A stretch of DNA of 64,000 nt from Streptomyces sp. CB02366 (lineage in GTDB: Bacteria; Actinomycetota; Actinomycetes; Streptomycetales; Streptomycetaceae). The DNA is taken from the NCBI RefSeq assembly GCF_001905905.1, contig NZ_LIVT01000001.1:913952-977951 (forward strand), written 5' to 3'. Below, one piece after another: positions 16,738 to 25,074 of this stretch. The position numbers and the translations under genes were made by a program. The notes below the pieces were generated by a model. It did not search any database, was not told the origin of the DNA, and saw only the letters and a program-made list of their open reading frames with translations. Position 1 is the first letter of the stretch, and the number at the start of each line of letters is the position of its first letter.

Positions 16738-17222
16738 CAGCGCGTCTCGCCCAGCTTCTTGATGGCCCGCTCCAGGAAGTCCTCGAACTGCTCGAACTCC
16801 TCCGGGGTGTACTCGGCCCGCAGTCCGTCCTCGACGCGCACGGCCTCCTTGTCCGCCTTCTTCAGCACGGCGCGTCCGGCTCTGGTCAGCTTGTTGACGA
16901 TGACCTTCTGGTGGAGCGGAGAGGGCTCCCGCTCCATCAGGCCGTGCTTCTCCAGGTTGGCGAGGACCGTCGACATCGTCTGCGGCGTCACCATGCTCTC
17001 GCGGGCGAGCTGCGCGGCCGACATCCCGCTCGGGAAGAGCGAGAGCAGCAGCAGTACGGAGTACTGGGGCACGGTCAGGTCGAACTGGCGCATCGCCTGC
17101 GTCTTGCGCGCGATCAACGCCTGCTCGGCCCGCTTGATGGTGTTCCCGAGCCGGTCCCCGACCGCCGCCGTCACGACCGCGCTGGGGTCCTGGGCCTGCT
17201 TCGTCGTTCTGGTTTCCGCCAT
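16737..17222 (-). CDS. MarR-family transcriptional regulator
   Basis: A 161-residue winged-helix regulator: MSAAQLARESMVTPQTMSTVLANLEKHGL is the helix-turn-helix, and the following MEREPSPLHQKVIVNKLT the wing. It is rich in Lys and Glu in the dimerisation helices. It is in one transcription unit with the PaaI-type thioesterase gene (24-base gap), and the divergent aldo/keto reductase promoter carries a TATGG/CCATA dyad that could be its site. It likely senses a pathway intermediate or phenolic compound and controls the left wing of the cluster. Confidence 0.88.
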   Translation of the reverse strand: MAETRTTKQAQDPSAVVTAAVGDRLGNTIKRAEQALIARKTQAMRQFDLTVPQYSVLLLLSLFPSGMSAAQLARESMVTPQTMSTVLANLEKHGLMEREPSPLHQKVIVNKLTRAGRAVLKKADKEAVRVEDGLRAEYTPEEFEQFEDFLERAIKKLGETR

Positions 17223-17246
17223 ATCAGTAGTCTCCCATGAGTGAGC

Positions 17247-17696
17247 CTACGAATCCCTCGCGGGACGCGCCTGCCGCCGCGGCTGGGGAAGGGCGCAGGT
17301 GAGCCGGGCGGTGCAGACTCTGCGCTCCCGCTCGTCGGAGATGACGATCTCGTACGTGGCGACGCCGCGCCCCACGTGCAGGGGGCGGCAGACCCCCGTC
17401 ACGAGACCGGAGCGCACCGCCTGGTGGTGGGTGCAGGAGAGTTCCTGGCCGACGATGATCCGGTCCGGTCCGGCGTGCACCCAGGCGGCGAGCGAGCCGA
17501 GGGTCTCCGCGAGGACCGCGTTGGCGCCGCCGTGCATGATTCCGATCGGCTGCCGGTTGCCGCGCACCGGCATGGTGCCCACGACGAGGTCCGGCTCGCA
17601 GCGGAGGATCTCGATCCCCATCCGGGTCACGAGCTGTTCGTCGAGGTAGTTGGGAAGGACCGGCACGGGCCCCAGTGTCGCCGCCGACTGCGTCAT
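17247..17696 (-). CDS. PaaI-type hotdog thioesterase
   Basis: A 149-residue single hotdog domain. The signature IGIMHGGANAVLAETLGSLAAW, with the HGG motif and the catalytic acidic residue a few positions on, matches the PaaI/YbgC/ENTH thioesterases. It would hydrolyse an acyl- or aroyl-CoA (or -ACP) and is likely a tetramer in the cytoplasm. The ATG at 17696 was chosen because GGAG lies 6 bases before it; an ATG at 17708 and another at 17726 are in frame. It could release a product or clear stalled acyl groups. Confidence 0.85.
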   Translation of the reverse strand: MTQSAATLGPVPVLPNYLDEQLVTRMGIEILRCEPDLVVGTMPVRGNRQPIGIMHGGANAVLAETLGSLAAWVHAGPDRIIVGQELSCTHHQAVRSGLVTGVCRPLHVGRGVATYEIVISDERERRVCTARLTCALPQPRRQARPARDS

Positions 17697-17807
17697 TCGA
17701 CTCTCCATGATCGTACGAGTCCGCATGAGTGTACGTGTTCTGTCTTATGGTAGCCATAGTGATCACGTCTGTGTACTGTGACAACCTGTCGAGAGAGGGA
17801 GGCCGCG
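17697..17807. promoter_or_regulatory. Divergent promoter with TATGG/CCATA dyad
   Basis: The 111-base gap between the thioesterase and the first aldo/keto reductase contains TATGGTAGCCATA (17746-17758), a dyad of 5-base arms around a 3-base centre, with AT-rich flanks. It is a candidate operator for the neighbouring MarR protein. Confidence 0.45.
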
Positions 17808-18767
17808 ATGCGCGGTACCGCACTGGGGACGTCCGGCCCGGAAGTCGGCGTCGTGGGTCTGGGCTGCATGGGCATGTCCTGGGCGTACGACGAGCTGGGC
17901 AGGGACGACACGGCCTCGGTGGCGGTCGTCCACCGTGCCGTGGAGCTGGGCTGCACGCTGATCGACACCGCGGACATGTACGGCCCGTTCACCAACGAGG
18001 AGCTCGTCGGCCGGGCGCTGCGCGGACGGCGTGACGAGGTGGTGCTGGCGACCAAGGGCGGGCTGGTGGTGGACGACCCCGCGACCTACGCCAGCCACCG
18101 CGACGGGCGCCCGGAGCACCTGCGCGCCGCTTTCGAGGCCAGCCTCAAGCGCCTGGGCGTCGACCACGTCGACCTCTACCAGCTCCACCGGGTGGACCCG
18201 GACGTGCCCGTGGAGGAGAGCTGGGGCGCCATGGCGGAGCTGGTCCAGGAGGGCAAGGCGCGGGCCATCGGCCTCTCGGAGGCGTCGGTCGAGGAGATCC
18301 GGCGCGCCCAGACGGTGCACCCCGTGGCCTCCGTGCAGAGCGAGCTGTCCCTGTGGAGCCGGGACACGGTCGAATCGGGTGTCCTCGACCACTGCCGGGA
18401 GCAGGGCATCGCCCTCATCGCCTTCTCGCCGCTCGGCCGGGGCTTCCTCTCCGGCCGGATCGGCTCCGCCGACGACCTCCCGGAGGTGGACGGCCGCCGC
18501 CGGCTGCCCCGCTTCCAGTCCGAGGCGCTGGCCGCGAACCTCGGCATCGTCGACCGGGTCCGGCAGGTCGCGGACCGGCTGGGGGCCACGCCGGCCCAGG
18601 TGGCGCTGGCCTGGGTGCTCGCGCAGGGCGAGAACGTCGTGGTGATCCCCGGCACGAAGAACCTGCGCTACCTGGAGGAGAACGCCGGCGCCGCCCGGGT
18701 GGAGCTGGACGACGCCGCGCTGGCGGCGCTCCAGGACGTTCCGGCCGCGGTGGGCACGCGCTACTGA
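17808..18767 (+). CDS. Aldo/keto reductase
   Basis: A 319-residue (alpha/beta)8 oxidoreductase with the complete catalytic tetrad: Asp53 and Tyr58 in DTADMYG, Lys83 in LATKGG and His127 in YQLHRVD. The NADPH-binding end is also present (VIPGTKNLRYLEEN). It is closest to the AKR13/YakC-like group that starts with GLGCMGMSWAY. It would reduce an aldehyde or ketone with NADPH. The ATG at 17808 follows GAGGGAGG. It is divergent from the thioesterase gene and is followed after 53 bases by a second aldo/keto reductase. Confidence 0.9.
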   Translation: MRGTALGTSGPEVGVVGLGCMGMSWAYDELGRDDTASVAVVHRAVELGCTLIDTADMYGPFTNEELVGRALRGRRDEVVLATKGGLVVDDPATYASHRDGRPEHLRAAFEASLKRLGVDHVDLYQLHRVDPDVPVEESWGAMAELVQEGKARAIGLSEASVEEIRRAQTVHPVASVQSELSLWSRDTVESGVLDHCREQGIALIAFSPLGRGFLSGRIGSADDLPEVDGRRRLPRFQSEALAANLGIVDRVRQVADRLGATPAQVALAWVLAQGENVVVIPGTKNLRYLEENAGAARVELDDAALAALQDVPAAVGTRY

Positions 18768-18820
18768 CCGCGCCGTCGGCGGGGCACGGCGCCCGCGGCA
18801 GGGGGAGAAGAGGGGGAAGG

Positions 18821-19822
18821 GTGCGCCTGCGACGTCTGGGCAACACGGGAACCGAGGTCGGCGCCATCGGCCTCGGCTGCCTCGGCATGGGCCGGCCGCA
18901 CCACGAGTCCGCCCGTGACGACGGGTGGCCCCTGCGGATCGTCAACGAGGCCCTGGACCGCGGCGGGAACCTCCTCGACACCGCCGGATTCGACCCCGCC
19001 GGCCCGCGCCCCACCGTCCTCCACGGCGCCGGGCACCACGAATCCCTCCTCGGCAAGGCCATCGCCGGACGCCGGAAGGAGGCGATCGTCGCGACGAAGG
19101 CCGGGGCGATCCCGGACGGCCCCCGCCCGTGGGGCTCCCACCGGGACGGTTCACCGGCCCGTCTGCACCAGGCCGCGGAGGCCAGCCTGCGACGCCTGGA
19201 CACCGACGTCATCGACCTCTACTACCTCCACCGCGCCGACCTCGCGGCGCCGTTGGCGGAGACCTGGGGCGCCCTGGCCGACCTCGTCCGGCAGGGCAAG
19301 GTGCGGTGGCTGGGACTGTCCGGGGCGACCGTGGCCCAGGCCCGCGAGGCGCATGCGATCCACCCGGTGACGGCGGTGCGGTCCGAACTGTCGCTGTGGA
19401 CGCGCGACGCACTGGACGGCGGACCGGACGGCCTGGTCGGCTGGTGCGAGAGCGTCGGGGCGAGCTTCGTCCCCGCCGCACCCCTGGGGCGCGGCTTCCT
19501 CACCGGGACGTTGCGCGCCGGCGGGCTCCGCAGCGGCGACCACCGGGCCTTCGACCCCCGCTTCCACCGCACCGCGATGGAGGCGAACCTGCCCATCGTC
19601 GACGCGATCAGGGAGGTGGCCGACCGCCGGTCGGTCACCCCCGCACAGGTCGCCATCGCCTGGCTCCTCGCCCAGGGCGAACAGGTCGTACCCGTCCCCG
19701 GCACGAGCAACCTCCGCTACCTGCGGGAGAATCTGGCCGCTGCCGACGTACGGCTGACCGAACAGGACTTCGCGGACCTCCGTGCGCTGCCCGACCCCGT
19801 GGGCGCCGGCGCCGGGCCGTGA
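18821..19822 (+). CDS. Aldo/keto reductase paralogue lacking the catalytic Tyr
   Basis: A 333-residue aldo/keto reductase-fold protein arranged like its upstream neighbour (same GLGCLGMG opening, VVPVPGTSNLRYLREN cofactor segment). Asp53, Lys93 and His137 are kept, but the position of the proton-donating Tyr58 is Asp (DTAGFDP), and about ten residues are inserted after it. It may therefore be a non-canonical enzyme, use another donor, or be an inactive partner of the first one. GTG start with a G-rich ribosome site just upstream. It probably arose by duplication and shares the upstream promoter. Confidence 0.83.
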   Translation: MRLRRLGNTGTEVGAIGLGCLGMGRPHHESARDDGWPLRIVNEALDRGGNLLDTAGFDPAGPRPTVLHGAGHHESLLGKAIAGRRKEAIVATKAGAIPDGPRPWGSHRDGSPARLHQAAEASLRRLDTDVIDLYYLHRADLAAPLAETWGALADLVRQGKVRWLGLSGATVAQAREAHAIHPVTAVRSELSLWTRDALDGGPDGLVGWCESVGASFVPAAPLGRGFLTGTLRAGGLRSGDHRAFDPRFHRTAMEANLPIVDAIREVADRRSVTPAQVAIAWLLAQGEQVVPVPGTSNLRYLRENLAAADVRLTEQDFADLRALPDPVGAGAGP

Positions 19823-19944
19823 GCGCCGACGCCTCCATGCCCGTACGCGGTTTGTGCCGCCCCGCCCGGCGGAAGGTCCCGGACCCCCGGGGTCCGTCCA
19901 GCGCGACGGGCCGCCGGACACGGCGCTCCCCGCCCGCCGGCGTG

Positions 19945-20478
19945 TCAGCCGCCGACGGCCTCGGAGGCCACGAGGGCGTCGACCGGACGCGTGCGCGCGC
20001 CGAGCGCGGTCAGCCGGTCCAGCGTCTCGCGGTGCTGCGCGTCGCTCTCGCTGGCGGTGGCGTCGGGGACGACGGTCACCTCGTAGCCGAGGCGCAGCGC
20101 CGTCGCCGCCGTGGACGCGACGCCGTGCGCGGTGGCGAGACCGGCCAGCACGACCTTCGTCACCCCCGTCCGCCGCAGGTGGTCGTGGAGGCCGGTGCCC
20201 TCGAACGCGTCGAGGCCGTGCTTGGTCACCACGTGCTCCCCGGCACGGGCCGCGCAGGCGGGGACCAGTTGGTTGGGGGCCGCGGCCGGGCCGCCGTCGG
20301 CGCCGTCGGCGCGGACGTACCGGACGTGGACGACGGCCGCGGAGTCCGCCGCCGCGAAGTGCTCGCGCAGCCTCCCGCAGGCGTCCGCCACGGTGGCGCC
20401 GCTCACCGGCTGCCAGGGCCTGTCGACGATCCACCGCTGCAGATCGATCAGGACGAGTGCCGTGTGGGCGCGGGTCAT
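19945..20478 (-). CDS. Isochorismatase-like hydrolase without the catalytic Cys
   Basis: A 177-residue member of the isochorismatase/nicotinamidase fold. Asp12 (LIDLQ) and Lys86 (VVTKHGLDAFEGT) of the Asp-Lys-Cys triad are present, but the nucleophile position reads GLATAHGVAST, that is Gly119 in place of Cys. The same Cys-to-Gly change is known in true isochorismatases of the EntB/PhzD type, which cleave a vinyl ether by acid catalysis. GGGGGAAG precedes the ATG at 20478. It is divergent from the alpha/beta hydrolase. The substrate is unknown; a role in making or removing an isochorismate-derived unit is only a possibility. Confidence 0.82.
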   Translation of the reverse strand: MTRAHTALVLIDLQRWIVDRPWQPVSGATVADACGRLREHFAAADSAAVVHVRYVRADGADGGPAAAPNQLVPACAARAGEHVVTKHGLDAFEGTGLHDHLRRTGVTKVVLAGLATAHGVASTAATALRLGYEVTVVPDATASESDAQHRETLDRLTALGARTRPVDALVASEAVGG

Positions 20479-20543
20479 GAAGTCTTCCCCCGGGAAACGA
20501 TGAACAGCGTCCACGGCACACTAGCAAGGAGGAACTCGGGCCC

Positions 20544-21404
20544 GTGGAGAGGGCGATCGCGGCCGACGACGGCCTGCACCTGTGGGCCGAGACGTTCGGC
20601 GACCGTCACGATCCGGCTGTGCTGCTGGTCATGGGCGCCACCGCGCCGGGCCTGGTGTGGCCGGACGAACTGTGCCGGCTCCTCGCCGCGGCGGGGTACC
20701 ACGTGGTGCGCTACGACCACCGCGACACCGGGAGGTCGGGCAAGTCCGCCGCCGCGTACGACCTTTCGACGCTGGCGGCCGACGCCGCCGCGGTGCTCGC
20801 CGGGCTCGGCACGGGCCCGGCGCATGTGGTCGGCCAGTCGGCGGGCGGCATGGTCTCCCTGCTGCTCGCCCTCGGCCGTCCCGGACTGGTCCGCTCCCTG
20901 GTGCTGCTGTCCAGTTCGCCCGGCGCCGACGCCGGTCCGCCCCGGCCGCGCACCGGCCCTCCGGACCCGTCCGGGCCGCAGGCGGGGCCGCCCGGCACCG
21001 CGGCGCGGGAGCGCCGGGCCGCCGGGGCCGAGGCGCGCCGGGCCACGGCGGTCGAGGGCTGGCGGGGGCTGGTGGGGGCCGCCGTGCCGTTCGACCGCGC
21101 CTACTGGACGGATCTGGTCGACCGCGCGGCGGAACACAGCCGCGAACCCGACACCTCCTCCCGCCACCTGACGGCGATGGCCCGTACGCCCGCGCTCACC
21201 GCCCGGCTCGCGGCGCTGCGGGTACCGACGCTGGTGGTGCACGGTGAGCAGGACCCGGTCTTCCCCGTGGAGCACGGCGAGGCGCTGTGCCGGGCGATCC
21301 CGGACGCGCGGCTCCGCCGGATTCCGGGCATGGGCCACATCTTCCCTCCGCACTGGTCGTCGACGATCGGCGCGCTGATCGTCGACCACCTGCGGCGGAC
21401 ATGA
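20544..21404 (+). CDS. Alpha/beta-fold hydrolase
   Basis: A 286-residue hydrolase. The nucleophile elbow VVGQSAGGM places Ser99. The acid is in VVHGEQDPVFP and the His in GMGHIFPP near the end. The lid region carries a Pro/Gly/Arg-rich insert at about residues 135-165. Relatives include lactone hydrolases, esterases and the polyketide product-tailoring hydrolases of Streptomyces clusters, so it could open a lactone or release a chain. AAGGAGG lies 11 bases before the GTG start. It sits directly upstream of the SARP gene with its own long leader between them. Confidence 0.87.
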   Translation: MERAIAADDGLHLWAETFGDRHDPAVLLVMGATAPGLVWPDELCRLLAAAGYHVVRYDHRDTGRSGKSAAAYDLSTLAADAAAVLAGLGTGPAHVVGQSAGGMVSLLLALGRPGLVRSLVLLSSSPGADAGPPRPRTGPPDPSGPQAGPPGTAARERRAAGAEARRATAVEGWRGLVGAAVPFDRAYWTDLVDRAAEHSREPDTSSRHLTAMARTPALTARLAALRVPTLVVHGEQDPVFPVEHGEALCRAIPDARLRRIPGMGHIFPPHWSSTIGALIVDHLRRT

Positions 21405-21465
21405 CGCGGACGGGCGGAGAGGCGGAAGGTGAAGGCCGGAGGGCTCACACGGAGAGCCGGACGGA

Positions 21466-21481
21466 GGGAAAGGCCTTTCCC
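21466..21481. promoter_or_regulatory. Perfect 16-base palindrome upstream of SARP gene
   Basis: GGGAAAGGCCTTTCCC is fully symmetric and lies 62 bases after the hydrolase stop. It could be an operator or, as RNA, part of a terminator for the upstream gene. Confidence 0.45.
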
Positions 21482-21549
21482 GAGATTGCGTACATATTTC
21501 AACTGAGCGTCGGGGAGCGGACCTCCGGCCCGTTCTCCATTCGAAGGCG

Positions 21550-21563
21550 GTGACAAACGTCAC
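21550..21563. promoter_or_regulatory. Crp-type site upstream of SARP promoter
   Basis: GTGACAAACGTCAC matches the Streptomyces Crp consensus as I recall it, GTG(N)6GNCAC. Its centre is about 67 bases before the likely transcription start, a position typical for an activator. Confidence 0.5.
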
Positions 21564-21589
21564 GCTCGCGCTCCGCTCCCGTAAACCCT

Positions 21590-21617
21590 TTGGCCAAAAC
21601 ATGGCGTCCACTAGTGT
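21590..21617 (+). promoter_or_regulatory. Likely promoter of SARP gene
   Basis: TTGGCC (21590-21595) and TAGTGT (21612-21617) are spaced by 16 bases, a fair match to the HrdB-type promoter. The -35 box sits in the palindrome TTTGGCCAAA (21589-21598). This gives a leader of about 110 bases before the GTG at 21736. The 21405-21735 stretch holds no gene. Confidence 0.5.
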
Positions 21618-21735
21618 GGTACCCGCATGAGTGAAGTCCCCTCATGGAACGCGCAATTCCGGCGACGAAGCCGCACCTGTGCGCAGAACCGGGCACGAGC
21701 AAGTCAACACAGGTCGACGGGGGAAGGTGAGCTGT

Positions 21736-24700
21736 GTGGCGGGAACGACCACGGTCGCGGCGGACAATGCCGCGACATCCGGCTACGGAAACAAATTCGG
21801 GATTCTCGGACCGCTTTCGGTGACGGTCCAAGGTAAAGAATTGGCATTGGAATCCGCAAAACTTCGTATTCTGCTGGCAGCCCTGCTGGTTCGCAGTGGA
21901 ACGGTCGTGAGCAACGAGCGTCTCGCCGAATGGCTCTGGGATGAACGGCAGCCGTCCAACCCACGCGGAACGCTGCACACCTACGTACGGCGCCTGCGCA
22001 TGCAGCTCGGCGACGCGCTCCCGCTGGAGACGGCCGCGGGCGGCTACCGGATCGACGTCCCGGCGGACGAGCTGGACCTCCAGCGCTTCCGTCGGCTGGT
22101 CGGGGCCGCGCAGCGGTCCGACGCGCCGGAGGAGCGGGCCCGCCTGCTCGCCTCGGCGCTCGCCACCTGGCGGGGGGCGCCGCTGGAGGACGTTCCGGCG
22201 AGCTCTCCGCACCAGGAGGAGTGCCGGGCCATGGAGGACGAGCGGCTGGACGCGCTGGAGGCGTACTTCGAGACCGACCTCCAACTGGGCCGCCACGCCC
22301 AGCTGGTGCGGGAGCTGCGCGCCGAGGCCCTGGAGAACCCGCTGCGGGAGAACTTCTGGAGCATGCTGATGCTCGCCCTCTACCGCTCCGGCCGGCAGGC
22401 CGAGGCCCTGGACGTCTACCAGCAGGCACGGCGGAACCTGGTCGAGCAGCTCGGCATCGAGCCGGGCGAGCGGCTGCGCGCCCTGCACACCGGAATCCTC
22501 GAGTCGGACCCGGCGCTGGCGGCTCCGGACGGGCCGGGCCCCGGCACCGGCGACACCCGCCCGGTGCCCGCCCAACTGCCACCGCTGAGCTCGGGGTTCG
22601 TAGGACGTACCGACATGATGGACCGGATCGCGGCCGCGCTCCCGCCCGCCCCCGGGCGCACCAGCGTCCCGGTCGTCGTGCTGTCCGGACCGCCCGGAGT
22701 GGGCAAGACGGCGCTCGCGGTGAGCATCGGCAGACGCGTGCGGCCGTCCTTTCCGGACGGCCAGCTGTACGTGGACCTGAGCGGCTACGACCAGGGAGCC
22801 GCGCGTGATCCGCTGCCGGCCGAGCACGTGCTCTCGCAGTTCCTGCGCGCGCTCGGGGTACCGGCGAAGCAGATCCCGGTGGACCTCGTGGAACAGGCGA
22901 ACCTGTACCGGTCGAAGCTGACCGGCAGGAAGGTGCTGGTGGTGCTGGACAACGCGGCCGGCGCCGAACAGGTGGTCCCGCTCATACCCGGCGACGGCGG
23001 CTGTTCCGTGCTGATCACCAGCAGACGGCAGCTGCGGTCCCTCGTCGTCACGCACGGGGCCCAGCTGATCCAGGTCGGCACGCTCACGCCACCCGAGTCG
23101 GCGGAGCTCGTCACGGGCATGATGCGTCAGGCCGCGGTGGCGATCGATCCGGGGACGGTACGCGAGATCACCGCGCTGTGCTCGTATCTGCCGCTGGCCC
23201 TGCGGATCGCCGCGGCCAACCTCATCGGCGCCCCGGGCGGGCAGACCGACGCGTACGTGGAGTGCCTGCGGCGCGGCAACCGCCTCGCCGCACTGTCCGT
23301 CGACGGCGACACGACGTCCGCGGTCTCGACCGCCATCGCCCTGTCGTACTACGCGCTCGGACCGGACGAGCGGGCCGTCTTCCGGCTGGCCGGACTCTTC
23401 CCGGGCTCCGACTTCTCCCCCGTCGCCGTCTCGGTGCTCGCCGACATCAGCGAGGCGCAGGCGCGGGCGGGTCTCAGCCGCCTGGAGATGGCGAGCCTGC
23501 TCCAGCAACCCGCTCCGGGGCGCTACCAGTTCCACGACCTGCTGCGCGACTACGCACGGGACCGCGCCGTCGAGGAACACTCCGAGCGGGAGCGGGCCGA
23601 GGCGGTGGAGCGGCTCGGCCGGTGGTACCTCGCGGGCGTCTGCGCCGCGGCCGACGTCCTCCACTCCGAGTTCGTCCGGCTCGCCGAACCGCCGTCGCCG
23701 CCAGGAGCGTTCGACGCGCCGAGCCATCACGACGAGAGCCACTCGATGGCCTGGCTGCTGGCCGAACGGCGCAACCTGATGGCGTGCGTGCGCTACTTCG
23801 CCGCCCACGGGCCGCACTACCTCTCCTGGCACATCGCCGACGCCCTGCGCGGCTTCTTCTGGACGGGCAAGTACCGGACGGAATGGCGGGAGACGACCCG
23901 CACCGCCCTCGCCGCCGCCGAGGCGCACGCCGACGACCGGGGCATCGCGGCGATGCACCGCAGCCTCGCCAACCTCGCCAACACGCTCGGCGACTACGAG
24001 TGGGCCCTCGTGCACCAGGAGAAGAGCCTGGCGGTGCACGACCGGCTCGGCATGGCCGAGGAGGCCGCGGCCACGCTCAACAACATGAGCCTGGCCCACC
24101 TCAGCCTCGGCCGCGGAGGGCGGGCCCAGGAGGCCGCGCAGCGGGCGCTCGACATCGCGCACACCATCCTCTCCTCGCGCCTGGAGGCCACCGCCAAGGG
24201 GGTCCTCGGCTTCATCCACTGGACGCGGGGGGACATCGAGGGCGCGACCGAGTTCCTCACCGCCTCGCTGGCCACCGCCGGCGCCCTCGGCCTGCACCAC
24301 ATCAGCTCGTACAGCCTGCGCAACCTCGGGCTGGTGCACCAGGCGACCGGAGAACTCACGCAGGCACGCACCTACTTCAGCCGGGCGCTGGAGGTCTCCG
24401 AGGCCATCGACTCCTCGTACGACCGCAGCGTCTCGCTGTACGGGCTCGCGCTCGTCGATCTGGACACCGGCCACCACGACAGCGCGAGCGAGGCGGCGCA
24501 GCGGGCGCTGATCTCCTTCCAGGAGTGCGGCGACCGCACGTACGAGGTCGAGACGCTGTGCCTGTTGTCGGCCATCAGCGGGAGTCTGGGCGCACCGCTG
24601 CGGTCGGCGCGGTACGCGTCCGCGGCGCTCGACGGGGCCCGGCAGATCGGCTACGTGGACGGCGAGGCGTACGCGCTGGCACGCCTCGCGGTCGCCGACG

Positions 24701-25074
24701 GCCTTCTCGGCCGCGACGCCTCCGAACACGCCGAGGCGGCCCGCTCACTGGCCGACTCCAGCACCAACCGGATGGCCCGCAGCAAGATCCTGCTGGAGCT
24801 GGCCCAGCTCCACCTGACGCTCAGGGCCCCGGACCGGGCCGAGGAGTGCGCACGGCAGGTGCTGCGGCTGTCGCAGCCGGGAGCGCAGCGGCTGAACATC
24901 GCCCGCGCCGAGGAGGTCCTGGGCGTCGTGGCCGCTTCCGGCGGCGACCACGCGCGGGCACGCACGCTCCGCAGCAGGGCGTGGGCGACCTTCACCGAGA
25001 TCGGCGTCCTCGCGGACGCGGGACCGCCGGCGCGGCTGGACGCGTCCTCGGGCCAGGAGAGGACGGCGTCATGA
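21736..25074 (+). CDS. SARP-family activator with NB-ARC and TPR domains (AfsR-like)
   Basis: A 1112-residue multidomain regulator. Residues 20-110 form the OmpR-like winged helix (FGILGPLSVTVQGKELALES, ending GGYRIDV), 115-260 the BTAD domain of SARPs, 310-600 an NB-ARC ATPase with P-loop GPPGVGKT at 318-325 and Walker B VLVVLDN, and the rest helical TPR repeats. This is the AfsR/large-SARP plan; such proteins activate antibiotic clusters by binding heptamer repeats at -35 regions. The GTG at 21736 was chosen because GGGGGAAGG lies 8 bases before it. The first ~150 bases are less GC-rich than the rest. It is the probable pathway activator and overlaps the next gene by ATGA. Confidence 0.92.
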   Translation: MAGTTTVAADNAATSGYGNKFGILGPLSVTVQGKELALESAKLRILLAALLVRSGTVVSNERLAEWLWDERQPSNPRGTLHTYVRRLRMQLGDALPLETAAGGYRIDVPADELDLQRFRRLVGAAQRSDAPEERARLLASALATWRGAPLEDVPASSPHQEECRAMEDERLDALEAYFETDLQLGRHAQLVRELRAEALENPLRENFWSMLMLALYRSGRQAEALDVYQQARRNLVEQLGIEPGERLRALHTGILESDPALAAPDGPGPGTGDTRPVPAQLPPLSSGFVGRTDMMDRIAAALPPAPGRTSVPVVVLSGPPGVGKTALAVSIGRRVRPSFPDGQLYVDLSGYDQGAARDPLPAEHVLSQFLRALGVPAKQIPVDLVEQANLYRSKLTGRKVLVVLDNAAGAEQVVPLIPGDGGCSVLITSRRQLRSLVVTHGAQLIQVGTLTPPESAELVTGMMRQAAVAIDPGTVREITALCSYLPLALRIAAANLIGAPGGQTDAYVECLRRGNRLAALSVDGDTTSAVSTAIALSYYALGPDERAVFRLAGLFPGSDFSPVAVSVLADISEAQARAGLSRLEMASLLQQPAPGRYQFHDLLRDYARDRAVEEHSERERAEAVERLGRWYLAGVCAAADVLHSEFVRLAEPPSPPGAFDAPSHHDESHSMAWLLAERRNLMACVRYFAAHGPHYLSWHIADALRGFFWTGKYRTEWRETTRTALAAAEAHADDRGIAAMHRSLANLANTLGDYEWALVHQEKSLAVHDRLGMAEEAAATLNNMSLAHLSLGRGGRAQEAAQRALDIAHTILSSRLEATAKGVLGFIHWTRGDIEGATEFLTASLATAGALGLHHISSYSLRNLGLVHQATGELTQARTYFSRALEVSEAIDSSYDRSVSLYGLALVDLDTGHHDSASEAAQRALISFQECGDRTYEVETLCLLSAISGSLGAPLRSARYASAALDGARQIGYVDGEAYALARLAVADGLLGRDASEHAEAARSLADSSTNRMARSKILLELAQLHLTLRAPDRAEECARQVLRLSQPGAQRLNIARAEEVLGVVAASGGDHARARTLRSRAWATFTEIGVLADAGPPARLDASSGQERTAS

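Noticed and set aside
19881..19895. GGACCCC-C-GGGGTCC palindrome between convergent genes as a terminator
   Set aside because: A single-base loop cannot fold well, and longer pairing is not evident, so it is not listed as a terminator.
21499..24729. A 1076-codon leftward frame opposite the SARP gene
   Set aside because: It is the antisense shadow of a clear SARP-NB-ARC-TPR protein; the composition is typical of high-GC shadows.
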